In this document: one piece after another, positions 1 through 8,478 of the stretch | How the letters are laid out: the number at the start of each line of letters is the position of its first letter | Numbering within the stretch: the first letter of the stretch is position 1 | Assembly (NCBI RefSeq): GCF_033366695.1 | Contig: NZ_JAOBTQ010000001.1 | Location: 4,526,001 to 4,590,000 of the forward strand | DNA from: Streptomyces sp. SCL15-4 | GTDB lineage: Bacteria > Actinomycetota > Actinomycetes > Streptomycetales > Streptomycetaceae | Direction: 5' to 3' | DNA length: 64,000 nt | The notes under the pieces: generated by a model | Databases searched by the model: none | Told to the model about the DNA's origin: nothing | What the model saw: the letters and a program-made list of their open reading frames with translations, nothing else | Position numbers and translations under genes: made by a program

Positions 1-233
1 TCCCTCCGCAGCTACCCGAGCTGCGAGCCTTGCGTGCCGCGTGCGATCTGCCACTTGAGCAGCTGCAAGACGCTGCCGGCGCACAGTTCTTCGGGGTGGA
101 TCCGCTGGTGAGCGGCTCCACCGAGGCCAAGGCCTACGTGCACAAGCTAGATCGCCTCCCGGCTGAGCAGCGTGACCGCCTGCTTCGCCTCATCGACACT
201 CTCGTCCCGCCGGACGACCCGAGCGCAAGTTGA
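1..233 (+). CDS. C-terminal part of a protein of unknown function (left edge)
   Basis: The frame is open from the first bases of the window and ends at a TGA at 231-233, so this is the tail of a longer protein. About 77 residues are visible and they look soluble and helical. The last segment (LPAEQRDRLLRLIDTLV) resembles the C-terminal helix often seen after an N-terminal helix-turn-helix in small XRE-type regulators of Streptomyces integrative elements, but the HTH itself would lie outside the window, so this is a guess. It sits upstream of, and in the same direction as, the integrase of the same presumed element. A TTG at 30 could start a 67-residue protein, but no ribosome binding site is convincing there. 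Confidence 0.45.
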   Translation, partial: PPQLPELRALRAACDLPLEQLQDAAGAQFFGVDPLVSGSTEAKAYVHKLDRLPAEQRDRLLRLIDTLVPPDDPSAS

Positions 234-402
234 ATCGATCATTCCCCTAAACGTGACTCCCTGTAGTTAGAGTCAGCGCAGTGTAGAGATCTGTTGTCCG
301 TGGTGCGATCATGTCCGGACGCCATTGACCGCAAATGTGCTGGTCGATGGGTTTAGATCGAACGCAAGTGCGGGCACATGCCGGAAGGATGGGGGAGGCT
401 GC

Positions 403-633
403 ATGGAGTCACAGCGCCAGCAGGCGCGAGCCTGGTACTTCTTCAGTGATGAGGTACCGGACGGCGAAGTGATAGTGCCAATCAAGACACGATACGGCCT
501 CGCGTTCGCGTGCCGACCCGGCGAGATGACCCAGCGCATGCTCGACGGGCTGAACGAAGCCGCGAGGCACGTACTCGGCGTGGGACTGGCGACCATCACC
601 GACAATGAAAAGCCGCCCGAGCGGAAGGAGTAG
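403..633 (+). CDS. Small hypothetical protein upstream of the integrase
   Basis: A 76-residue protein that I do not recognise. The ATG at 403 was chosen because a strong GGGGGAGG stretch precedes it by a few bases; the frame stays open upstream to a TTG at 325 but without a ribosome site. The sequence is mixed charged and hydrophobic, with no signal peptide, membrane helix or visible helix-turn-helix. Its stop codon lies only 5 bases before the integrase ATG, so the two are translationally coupled. The position just upstream of int is where recombination directionality factors (excisionases) often sit in actinobacterial elements, but the protein lacks the usual HTH, so that role is only a contextual guess. 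Confidence 0.65.
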   Translation: MESQRQQARAWYFFSDEVPDGEVIVPIKTRYGLAFACRPGEMTQRMLDGLNEAARHVLGVGLATITDNEKPPERKE

Positions 634-638
634 TGCCG

Positions 639-2282
639 ATGCCGTCAGCTCGCCGGGCCGGAAGCGTCTACCGTCGATGCGAGTGCCGCGATGATGACGG
701 CAAGCTGCTGGGGCAGAAGTGTCCCAAGTTGAAGCGCAAGAACCATGGTGCGCCGGCGATCCGCCAGGAACTGCCGCCGGACGCCGAGGGGAAGCGCAGA
801 ACGTTCCGGCGCACCGGGTACGAAAGTGTGACGGAGGCCCAGGGCGACCTCTCCCGCCTGCAGGCCATCCTCGACCTCCCCGGCGATGACCCTACGGAGC
901 AGCAGCGCGTAGGCGACCTACTCGCGGATATCGCGAAGCGCCGCGCGGCCATCCCCAAGGCCGCTGAAGTCCAGCGCCGCCTCGGCGTGGGCATCCCGCT
1001 CGACGGCACCACTACGGTCGGCGAATGGCTTGACCGGTGGATGGCCAGTAAGAAAACCCGGCCCACGACGAACCGCGGCTATTCCTCGCACATCCGGGTT
1101 CACCTGCGGCCTCGCCTCGGGCACTACCGTCTCGACCGCCTGACCGTCGGCCACGTCCAGGAGATGTTCGACGCGATCGCCGACGAGAGCGACGTCATCC
1201 GTGCTGAGAACGCCGCCCGTCGCGAGCAGGCAGCGCGAGCGAAGTGGACGAAGCCGGGACGGCCACCGGCCAAGGAGCGCGAGCGCCTGGCCGCTGAGCG
1301 CGCGAAGCTCGCCGAGATGAAGCCGTACCGGAAGGCAAACGGGCCCGCGACACGGCACGCGATCCGCCGCACCCTGCGCACCGCGCTGAATGCCGCGATC
1401 GCCCAGCAGCTCATCACCTTCAACGCCGCCAGCCACGTCGAGCTGGGCTCCAGCGCGCGCCCCAAGGGCCTGCTTTGGACCGCCGAACGAGTCGAACGCT
1501 GGCGCGAGACCGGCAAAAAGCCCAGCCCCGTGATGGTGTGGAGCCCTGAGCAGCTTGGGGCTTTCCTGGACGTCGCCGAGGACAACAGCCGGTTGTACGC
1601 CTTCTATCACCTCGTCGCGCACCACGGCCTGCGCCGTGGTGAAGGGGTCGGCGCTGACTGGTCGAACGTGCACCTGGACGCCAGACCCGCCCGGATCGAT
1701 GTGCTCACCGAGATCGTGGTGGAGGGCTGGGAGCCCGTGGAGACGGTGCCCAAGACGGACTCCTCCATGGCCTCCGTGACGCTCGACCAGGGGACCGTGG
1801 CTGTACTGCGCGAGCACCGGGCCCGCCAGGAAGCAGAGCGTCAGGCGGCCGGGGCGGCTTGGACAGAGACCGGAAAAATCTTCACGACGGAGACAGGCGC
1901 CTGGCTGCACCCAGATGTGGTCAGCAAGGAGTTCCGGCGCCTGGTGGAGCTGGCAGACCTGCCGCCCATCAACCTGCGCGACCTCCGACATGGCGCGGCC
2001 GCGCTGGTGAAGGCCGGCGGCGGTGACATTGACGACGCCAGCAAGAAACTCAGGCACTCCACGATCGTGCTCACCGCCGACACGTACATGAGCCTCTTCC
2101 AGGAGTACGAGGAAGGGCTGACGGAGCGGGCGGCGGCCGCCGTGCCGCGGGCGCGCCGTGGGACTGGACCGGCCCCTGCCGCGGGCTCTGGACCGAGGCA
2201 GGGGCCGGGAGTAACAGCGTCGCAGCCAGCAGACGCTGAATATGACGCCTCCACGCTACGGGCCAGCACTGATGACGGGTAG
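639..2282 (+). CDS. int: Tyrosine recombinase / integrase of an integrative element
   Basis: A 547-residue phage-type integrase. It has an N-terminal AP2/SAM-like arm-binding region, a core-binding domain around residues 120-270 (TVGEWLDRWM) with a basic insert, and a C-terminal catalytic domain from about residue 300. Catalytic boxes are visible: Arg I in HHGLRRGEG, box II in NLRDLRHGAA, and LRHSTIVLTADTY with the nucleophilic Tyr. In box II the usual first His of HxxR is Arg (RDLR). The ATG at 639 is preferred over an in-frame GTG at 633 because AAGGAG at 625-630 is properly spaced only for the ATG. A tRNA 3' fragment lies about 230 bases downstream, which fits integration into a tRNA gene. 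Confidence 0.95.
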   Translation: MPSARRAGSVYRRCECRDDDGKLLGQKCPKLKRKNHGAPAIRQELPPDAEGKRRTFRRTGYESVTEAQGDLSRLQAILDLPGDDPTEQQRVGDLLADIAKRRAAIPKAAEVQRRLGVGIPLDGTTTVGEWLDRWMASKKTRPTTNRGYSSHIRVHLRPRLGHYRLDRLTVGHVQEMFDAIADESDVIRAENAARREQAARAKWTKPGRPPAKERERLAAERAKLAEMKPYRKANGPATRHAIRRTLRTALNAAIAQQLITFNAASHVELGSSARPKGLLWTAERVERWRETGKKPSPVMVWSPEQLGAFLDVAEDNSRLYAFYHLVAHHGLRRGEGVGADWSNVHLDARPARIDVLTEIVVEGWEPVETVPKTDSSMASVTLDQGTVAVLREHRARQEAERQAAGAAWTETGKIFTTETGAWLHPDVVSKEFRRLVELADLPPINLRDLRHGAAALVKAGGGDIDDASKKLRHSTIVLTADTYMSLFQEYEEGLTERAAAAVPRARRGTGPAPAAGSGPRQGPGVTASQPADAEYDASTLRASTDDG

Positions 2283-2312
2283 GCCTCGGCGTAGACTTGA
2301 TACCAGAGAAAG

Positions 2313-2339
2313 GGCCTCTGACCTGCGGGTCGGGGGCCT
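2313..2339 (+). terminator. Possible int terminator
   Basis: Just after the integrase stop, GGCC plus GACC can pair with GGTC plus GGCC around a short loop, and a TTCCT follows. The stem contains mismatches, so this is a weak candidate. It would insulate int from the attachment-site region. Confidence 0.35.
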
Positions 2340-2380
2340 TCCTGCTGGCCCCGTGCTGGCCCGGAAGCCACATAAGAACA

Positions 2381-2495
2381 CGGTACGAGGCGGCACGAGA
2401 CACGGCGAAGCGGGTGTGGTGAACGAACGCTAAACGCCCCTGACCTGGGGAAGACGGCATGGCGGATGGTGTGCCGGTACTACGCGGCACGAGAC
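2381..2495 (+). repeat. Pair of 21-bp direct repeats, likely integrase arm sites
   Basis: Two copies of cggtac, three variable bases, then gcggcacgagac occur at 2381-2401 and 2475-2495, 94 bases apart in the same orientation; 18 of 21 positions match. They lie between int and the tRNA-derived core site. Tyrosine integrases of the lambda and pSAM2 type bind arm sites as directly repeated short sequences flanking the core, so this is the likely role. That function is inferred from position and repeat structure only. Confidence 0.6.
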
Positions 2496-2512
2496 GCCTT
2501 GAGGGCTCACCA

Positions 2513-2556
2513 GACTTTTAATCCATTGGTTGTGGGTTCGAGTCCCACAGGGCCTA
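2513..2556 (+). other. 3' fragment of tRNA-Lys(UUU): element attachment site
   Basis: The sequence runs from an anticodon loop CTTTTAA (anticodon TTT at 2517-2519) through a T-arm GTGGG-TTCGAGT-CCCAC (ending at 2548), a 7-base acceptor strand AGGGCCT and discriminator A. No CCA is encoded. The 5' half of a tRNA (D-arm, 5' acceptor strand AGGCCCT) is absent upstream, where element-type DNA is found instead. This is the typical junction left when an element integrates in the 3' half of a tRNA gene and carries a duplicate of that end. The intact tRNA should lie at the other end of the element, left of the window. The identity base for Lys is the TTT anticodon. Confidence 0.75.
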
Positions 2557-2640
2557 CGGTTCGCGGGTGGCCTTATGGCCTTTGACCTGCGGTGGAACGC
2601 CCGGGTCGGCTTCGGTCGGCTCGGGCGTCCGGCTGTGCGG

Positions 2641-3888
2641 TCAGGCCTGGCCCCGCTGCCCGTCCTCCGGAGAGGGGATCGGGGCGCCCTGGAAGGCGCG
2701 GGTCGCTGCCGCCTGGGCGGTGCGGTTCAGGGTCCGGTTCACGTGGTCCAGGTGCTCGGTGACGCGCGTCATGCTCGTCAGGGCCTCGTCGACCCGGCGC
2801 GCGATCTCCTCCTGCTCCGCGGGCGGGGGCAGCGCCAGCCGCGCGTCCATGAGCGACTTCTGGGTCAGCTTCCGGCGCCCGGTCGACCCCGACGTCAGCG
2901 GGATGAAGTCGTAGAAGGACAGCAGGATGTTGAGCGCGGCCGGTGTGATCCCGTTCTTCGGGCGCAGCACGTGGGCGTGGTTGTTCACCCAGGAGGGGCC
3001 CGTGATCAGGTAGGAGAAGGGCTTGGTGCGGCCGGTGAACGTCTCGTCCTCCACGACGAGGACGAGCGGCTCGTCGAAGAGCGCCTCGTCGATCCAGCCG
3101 ACCTGCCCGTTCGCGCCGTAGTACGGGACGGAGCCCGGGCGCTTGGCGCGCTCGGTGTTGTTGACCGGCTTGCGCATGCGGTCCAGGCACTCGGTGATGT
3201 CCTTGACGCGCACCTGCTCCCAGCCGGCGGGCAGGTCCGCGTCGGGGCCTTCGGTGTGTGCGCGCCGCCAGTCCTCGGTGAGGCGGCCGGTGGAGGCCGA
3301 GGAGTACAGCGAGCGGGTGGCGCCCTCGATGATGCGCCGGGCCGCGGCCAGCCGCCCGGCGGCTGCCTTGGCGTGGTGGTTGACCAGCCGCAGGTGCTCG
3401 ACGATCCGGAGCTGCTCGTCGAGGGACGGCAGCGGGATCTCCGTGTCCCGCAGGAAGCCCGCCGGGACGCGCGCCTGGCCGACGGACCCGGTCATATGGG
3501 CCTCGGCCTCGGTCCGGTACGACTTCTGGCGCACGAAGTTCCACAGGTACCGGGCGTCGACCGCCGGGCCGGGGCGCAGCACGTGGAATTCGGTCGAGCC
3601 GAAACCATGGCCGTTCGGCAGCTCCGGCACGACGGCCGACTTGCCGTTCTCCATGCACGGAGTGATCTTGGCGAAGAGGACGTCACCGGGGGCGAAGGTC
3701 CGGTAGCTCTTGGCGCGCAGGGCGCCGAGGGGCCGTTCCTCCACCCCGGAGATCTCGCCGGAGGTCTCGTCCACGGCGGCCATCGGCACGAAGCCGACGG
3801 GGTCCTCGTCCCGCAGCTCCTGGTACTTGGGCTTGGGCGGGTTGATGCGCGCCACTTCGCCGATCGCGGTCAGCGGCCAGCCGGTCAC
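2641..3888 (-). CDS. hsdS: Type I restriction-modification specificity subunit HsdS
   Basis: A 415-residue DNA-recognition subunit of a type I restriction-modification complex. It has the two-fold layout of the family: target recognition domain 1 in about residues 1-165, a helical spacer rich in Ala/Arg at about 165-215, recognition domain 2 at about 220-365, and a second helical conserved region at the C-terminus. Each recognition domain ends in the typical loop before a helix (PLPSLDEQLRIVEHL and ALPPPAEQEEIARRV). Its start overlaps the hsdM stop by 4 bases, so translation is coupled. It is the last gene of the hsdR-hsdM-hsdS operon. The two recognition domains differ, predicting a bipartite asymmetric target that cannot be read from sequence. 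Confidence 0.95.
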   Translation of the reverse strand: MTGWPLTAIGEVARINPPKPKYQELRDEDPVGFVPMAAVDETSGEISGVEERPLGALRAKSYRTFAPGDVLFAKITPCMENGKSAVVPELPNGHGFGSTEFHVLRPGPAVDARYLWNFVRQKSYRTEAEAHMTGSVGQARVPAGFLRDTEIPLPSLDEQLRIVEHLRLVNHHAKAAAGRLAAARRIIEGATRSLYSSASTGRLTEDWRRAHTEGPDADLPAGWEQVRVKDITECLDRMRKPVNNTERAKRPGSVPYYGANGQVGWIDEALFDEPLVLVVEDETFTGRTKPFSYLITGPSWVNNHAHVLRPKNGITPAALNILLSFYDFIPLTSGSTGRRKLTQKSLMDARLALPPPAEQEEIARRVDEALTSMTRVTEHLDHVNRTLNRTAQAAATRAFQGAPIPSPEDGQRGQA

Positions 3889-5309
3889 GCGCGGGCTCCT
3901 TCGTCGCCGAAGAGCTTCTGCAGCGCGGCGATGTGCCCGACCGCCAGCTTGAGTTCCGTCAACGCGTCGGCGATGAGGTCAGCCGGCTCGGGAGCGTCTT
4001 CGAGCTCGTCGGTCTCCTCGTCGCGCATCCACTTGAATGCGTAGCTGTCGAGCTTGTAGTCGGCCTTCTTGACCTGCTCGATGCCGAACGCGCGCCAGCG
4101 CCCCTCGGGCGAATCCGTCTCGCTCCGCGGGGACTGGCCGTGGGGGTCCGAGCCGTAGCAGCGCTCGAACTCGGCGAAGTGGGCGTCGGTGAGCGGGCGG
4201 GAACGCTTGGTGATGGAGGGGACGTTGGCGCGGGCGTCGTACAGCCACACCCTGCTGGTCGGGCGCCCCTTCGTGAAGAAGATGACGTTCGTCTTCGTCC
4301 CCGGAGTGTAGGGGTTGAACGTTCCCCTCGGGCAGCGCAGGACGGTGTGGACGTCCGCGTCCTCCATGAGGATCTTGAACACCTCGCCCGCCTTGTCGGC
4401 GAACAGGACGTTGTCCGGGACGACCACGGCGGCGCGGCCTCCCGGCTTCAGGATCGTGAGGACGTGCTGGAGGAAGTTGAGCTGCTTGTTCGAGGTCTCC
4501 ACGGTGAAGTCCTCGCGGACCGGGATGTTGTTGGCGCCGCGGTTGCCGAAGGGCGGGTTGGTCAGCACCACGTCGAAGCGCCGGTCCGTGGGCGCCTCCT
4601 CGATGGAGTTCCCGAGCGTGATGTGCGGCTCCACCTGGTGGAGGTACAAGTTCATGAGCGCCAGCCGGCGCGGCCGGGCGACCAGTTCGTGGCCGTAGTA
4701 CGTGGCGGTCTTCACCCGCTTCGCGGTGGCCCGGTCCAGCGCGCCACCGGTCTGGTCCTTCAGCCATTCGTACGCCGCGACGAGGAAGCCGCCCGTGCCG
4801 CACGCGGGATCGCTGATCGTCAGCTGCCGGTTGGTGCGCGGGTCCGGCCGCATGAGCCGCACCATCGAGCGGATCAGCGGGCGCGGGGTGAAGTACTGTC
4901 CTGCGCCCTTCTTTCCCTCGGCGGCGGATTTCTCCAGCAGCCCTTCGAACGCGGCCGCCTTGACGTCGACGTCGAGGCTGGTCCAGTCGGTCTCGTCGAT
5001 CACCTTGATCAGCCGGGACAGCGCCGCGGGATTCGCCAGCCGGTTCTGGGAGCCGGAGAAAATGTCGCCGAGAATACCGGGCTGCTTTCCGAGCGTCCGC
5101 AGGGCGTTCTCGTAGGTCTCGATCAGCTCCATGCCGGACTGCCGGCGCAGATGCGGCCAGTCCGTTTTCCTGGGAAGCTTGAGTTCCTGTTCGTCGGCCA
5201 TTTTGAGGAACAGCAGATAGGTCAGCTGCTCGATGTAGTCGCCGTAGTCGACACCGTCGTGGCGAAGCGTCGAGGCATAGCCCCAGAGTTTTCCAACGAC
5301 GTCGGTCAT
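3885..5309 (-). CDS. hsdM: Type I restriction-modification DNA methyltransferase HsdM
   Basis: A 474-residue N6-adenine methyltransferase subunit. The N-terminal HsdM_N helical domain covers about residues 1-130, then comes the AdoMet-dependent domain with GQYFTPRPLI at 137-146, motif I DPACGTGGF at 167-175, and the catalytic motif IV NPPFG at 251-255. It works with HsdS to methylate and with HsdR plus HsdS to cut unmodified DNA. It overlaps hsdS and hsdR by 4 bases on either side (ATGA junctions), so the three genes form a tight operon. Length and motifs are intact, so the methylase should be active. Confidence 0.96.
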   Translation of the reverse strand: MTDVVGKLWGYASTLRHDGVDYGDYIEQLTYLLFLKMADEQELKLPRKTDWPHLRRQSGMELIETYENALRTLGKQPGILGDIFSGSQNRLANPAALSRLIKVIDETDWTSLDVDVKAAAFEGLLEKSAAEGKKGAGQYFTPRPLIRSMVRLMRPDPRTNRQLTISDPACGTGGFLVAAYEWLKDQTGGALDRATAKRVKTATYYGHELVARPRRLALMNLYLHQVEPHITLGNSIEEAPTDRRFDVVLTNPPFGNRGANNIPVREDFTVETSNKQLNFLQHVLTILKPGGRAAVVVPDNVLFADKAGEVFKILMEDADVHTVLRCPRGTFNPYTPGTKTNVIFFTKGRPTSRVWLYDARANVPSITKRSRPLTDAHFAEFERCYGSDPHGQSPRSETDSPEGRWRAFGIEQVKKADYKLDSYAFKWMRDEETDELEDAPEPADLIADALTELKLAVGHIAALQKLFGDEGARA

Positions 5310-7981
5310 ACGGCGGCAAGCTCCTCGTTCAGATGCTCAAGCAGTTCGGACAGGTCGTCGAAGACGCGACGGGCGCGCCTCCAGCCCCCGGGAGCCGACA
5401 GGATCGGGATGAGATCGAAGTCCTCGCGATCGATCGACAGGTTCTCGACCAGGTGCTGTTCAATGTAGTCCATCCACTGGCGCTGTTCCGGGGTGAGCGT
5501 GCGGCCGCCGGTCACCTTGGCCACCGCCGAGGCGACTCGTTCCTGCGCGGTCAGCAGCGGGGCGTCGTCGCGCGCGGCGCGCTTCACCATGGAGATGATG
5601 TCCACGAGGGCCTTGCCGTACGTGGCACGGAAGGCGCGCTCCAGATTGGCTTCGGTGAAGTGCTCGGGCGTCCGGCTGAGCACGTCGCGCAGATCGGTCA
5701 GGACACGGGGGCTCCAGTCGCGCGGGCTCTTGAGCAGCACCGAGAACGCCTCGAGGGTTTCGCTCTCCTTGCGGACGTACTCGCTGAACGCCACCAGATA
5801 GTCCGCCGGCCGGTACTCCCGTCCGGCGGCGCCCCGGATGAGCCATTCCGAACGGACGTCGTCCACGGCACCGCCGGCCACCAGGAACGTCTTCACACCC
5901 CGCGGATAGTTCTCCAGCAGATCCTGGAAGGCCGCATCCCGGAGGATCTTCATGGTGCCGACGAAAGAGGTGCGCAGAAGAACGGGAAGCTTCGCCGCCC
6001 AGTCCGCGATATCGCCGTCGGGAAGGAAAGCGGCGAACGCCTCGTATCCCTCGCCGCTCATCGACTTGGCGATCCGCTGGAGTCGCTTGACCAGACGGCG
6101 GACGTTGTGGTCGCGGTCCTTGTTCTGCCAGATATCGGCAATTATCTGACGGGTGGACTTGTTGTCGCTCTCGGCCGGTTCGGCGGTGATTCCGGTCGTG
6201 TTCTTGAAGTACTCCATGAGACTGCCGTCGAAGCAGTCGAACACGACGAAATGATCCTTGTCCGGAGCCTGCGCGCCTCCCTTCCGCGTGCCCCGTCCCA
6301 GCATCTGCTCGAAGAGGATGCGGGACTTCACGGGGCGCAGGAAGACCAGGAACTCCAGGTCCGGGATGTCCACGCCCGTGGTCAGCAGGTCCACCGTCAC
6401 GGCGATCCCGGGCCTCGGCCGGTTCCGGAACTCCCGGATCCGCTGGAGCGGGCGGTCGACCCGGCCGGTGATCTTGACGGCGAAGTCCTCGCCGCGGTCG
6501 AAGATCTCCCGGGCCATCTCCACGAGCTGGTCGGCGTGCGAGATGTGGGCGATGTCGTTGTGGGCGAAGATCAACGTCTTCGGGAAGCGGCCGTGCGCGG
6601 CCTCGAACTCGTCCGTGTAGTGCTTGAGCTCCTGGAGGATCTTGCGGTTGGAGTCGGGCGCGGTGACCTTGCGCTCCACCTCTTCGGCGTCGAACCGCCG
6701 TTCGTCCTCCAGCAGGTCGAGCTGCTTGGTGCCGGTCCGCGGGTCGATCTGGTCGACCTGCTCGCCCGCGTGCAGGAACACTCCGTTGATGCGGACGTCA
6801 GAGCGTATTTTCACCACGTCGTAGTCGACCAGGTGCCCTTCGCGCACGGCCCGTTCGTACTCGTAGCGGTAGACCATGTGCTCGAAGTACGCCATGGTGT
6901 GCGCGGCCGGAGTGGCGGTCAGGCCGATCTTGACGGCGTCGAAGTGGTCGAGGGTGTCCCGCCAGACGGCGCGCTCCTTCGCCGAGTAGCCCCGGTGGCA
7001 CTCGTCCGCGACGATCAGGTCGAACGTGTGGATGGGGATGTCCAGCTGCTCGACATCGGCGTCGCTCTCCTCGTCGCCGAACCGCAGGGCCCGCTCCCCG
7101 CCGAAGAGGTTCATGGACATCCGCTGGATGGTGGTGACGTAGACGAAGGCGTCACCCAGCTTCGGGTCCGTCAGCAGGGAAGCGGGCATGACGTTGAAGT
7201 CGAACGCGAGGTCGTCCGCGACGTCCTCCCGTCGGAGGGCCTGGGAGTAGACCGGGTAGATCTTGTCGAACTTCATGCCCGGCTCGGCTTCGAAGGACGC
7301 GAACTCCCGCACGGTCTGGGCCGCGAGCGCGCGCCGGTCCACCAGGAAGAGCACGCGCCGGGCGACACCGGACTTCATCAGGCGGTAGACCTGGTTGACG
7401 GTCGTCAGCGTCTTGCCGGTGCCGGTGGCCATCGCGAGGAGCATCTTGCGCTTGCCCTCGGCGATCGCCTGCTCGACGGCCTCGTTGGCCTCCACCTGGT
7501 AGGGACGGAGCCGCTGGGGGAACGGCAGGGCGCGCAGCGCCGCGAGCTCCGCGTCGGCGTCCCGGTTGAGGAACTCGGCGAGCGCGGACGGCGTGTGGAA
7601 GGCGGAGACCCGCCGCGAACGGTTCCGCTGCCGGCGCACGTCGTGGAAGTGGATCTGCTCGCCGTTGGTGGAGTACAGGAACGGCACGCCGAACTCACCG
7701 CGGATGAGCGGGCCGTCCGCCATGCCCCGCGAGTAGCGCTCGGCCTGGGTCAGCACGCCCTGCGGTCCCACCGTGACCCTCTTGGCCTCGACGACGCCGC
7801 GGACCGCCCCGTCGTCGGTGAGGGCGTAGTCGGCGGGACCGGCGGCGGTCGGCCATTCCTCGACCGCGGAGGCCGGAGGCGGAGAGGCGGTGTACGACGG
7901 CTGATACGGCGTCACCTTCCAGCCCGCCGCTTCCAGCTTCGGGTCGATCCGGCGCTTGCGCGTCGCGGCTTCACTCTCCAT
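5306..7981 (-). CDS. hsdR: Type I restriction endonuclease/translocase subunit HsdR
   Basis: An 891-residue subunit that translocates and cuts DNA. An N-terminal PD-(D/E)xK-like nuclease core is visible (D51 in PADYAL, then VVEAK with E65 and K67). It is followed by a superfamily 2 helicase: ATGTGKT at 185-191, DECH at 326-329, GLTATPA, and motif VI QMLGRGTRKG. The remaining C-terminal part matches the EcoEI-type region that contacts HsdM. The ATG at 7981 was chosen because GGAGG stands five bases upstream; the frame stays open to 8167, and another ATG at 7993 has a poorer site. It is the first gene of the operon, and its promoter should lie within 7982-8478. No frameshift or motif loss is seen. 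Confidence 0.95.
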   Translation of the reverse strand: MESEAATRKRRIDPKLEAAGWKVTPYQPSYTASPPPASAVEEWPTAAGPADYALTDDGAVRGVVEAKRVTVGPQGVLTQAERYSRGMADGPLIRGEFGVPFLYSTNGEQIHFHDVRRQRNRSRRVSAFHTPSALAEFLNRDADAELAALRALPFPQRLRPYQVEANEAVEQAIAEGKRKMLLAMATGTGKTLTTVNQVYRLMKSGVARRVLFLVDRRALAAQTVREFASFEAEPGMKFDKIYPVYSQALRREDVADDLAFDFNVMPASLLTDPKLGDAFVYVTTIQRMSMNLFGGERALRFGDEESDADVEQLDIPIHTFDLIVADECHRGYSAKERAVWRDTLDHFDAVKIGLTATPAAHTMAYFEHMVYRYEYERAVREGHLVDYDVVKIRSDVRINGVFLHAGEQVDQIDPRTGTKQLDLLEDERRFDAEEVERKVTAPDSNRKILQELKHYTDEFEAAHGRFPKTLIFAHNDIAHISHADQLVEMAREIFDRGEDFAVKITGRVDRPLQRIREFRNRPRPGIAVTVDLLTTGVDIPDLEFLVFLRPVKSRILFEQMLGRGTRKGGAQAPDKDHFVVFDCFDGSLMEYFKNTTGITAEPAESDNKSTRQIIADIWQNKDRDHNVRRLVKRLQRIAKSMSGEGYEAFAAFLPDGDIADWAAKLPVLLRTSFVGTMKILRDAAFQDLLENYPRGVKTFLVAGGAVDDVRSEWLIRGAAGREYRPADYLVAFSEYVRKESETLEAFSVLLKSPRDWSPRVLTDLRDVLSRTPEHFTEANLERAFRATYGKALVDIISMVKRAARDDAPLLTAQERVASAVAKVTGGRTLTPEQRQWMDYIEQHLVENLSIDREDFDLIPILSAPGGWRRARRVFDDLSELLEHLNEELAAV

Positions 7982-8192
7982 GGCAGCCTCCATGATCCGC
8001 CCACCCCGGGCCGCTCGAAACGCCACCCGTAGCCCTTGCCGACCGGCCGGGTGATTCTCGTGTCCCACTGTAAAGAGGGGGACTGACAGCCGGTCCGAGG
8101 AAAGAAGGAGGCCGGGACGCGAGGACGCGGAGGGCGCCGGGGAGTTGGCCGGTGCGGTGGACGGCAACCGGGCGACGGGACCACCGGGACGG

Positions 8193-8274
8193 GCGGAAGC
8201 GGCCGGCCGGTGTCCGTGAGGCGCGGAGCGGAAGCGGTCGGCCGGTGTCCCCAGGGCGCGTGAGGCGGAAGCGG
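8193..8274 (+). repeat. Degenerate ~35-bp tandem repeat upstream of hsdR
   Basis: In the 497-base stretch 7982-8478, which has no supported gene, gcggaagcgg(c/t)cggccggtgtcc occurs at 8193-8215 and 8228-8250 with one mismatch, and gcggaagcggc recurs at 8264. The period is about 35 bases. The rest of the stretch shows no clear feature apart from presumably holding the hsdR promoter and the end of ribA transcription. The repeat may be replication slippage in GC-rich DNA or a regulatory array; nothing decides between these. Confidence 0.6.
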
Positions 8275-8478
8275 CTCACTCATGGGGCGACCGGCGACGC
8301 ATGCCGTCCGGCCCTGGGTCCCACCGTCCGATCGCCGGTTACGCTGCCGACCCCCCACCTCCCCGCCCGGGGCCCGGGTTCGCCGCCCGGTACGCCCGGA
8401 GGGCACCGACGCTCGCCCTCGCCGTACCGGCCGCGCTGCGACTCCCGGCCCGACGCCACGCCTGATCCCACCGGCCCG

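Noticed and set aside
2513..2556. A complete functional tRNA-Lys gene
   Set aside because: No D-arm or matching 5' acceptor strand is found in the 80 bases upstream, so only the 3' portion is present.
5333..8032. An 899-codon open frame on the plus strand
   Set aside because: Antisense to hsdR, whose motifs are complete. No domain was recognisable in the shadow.
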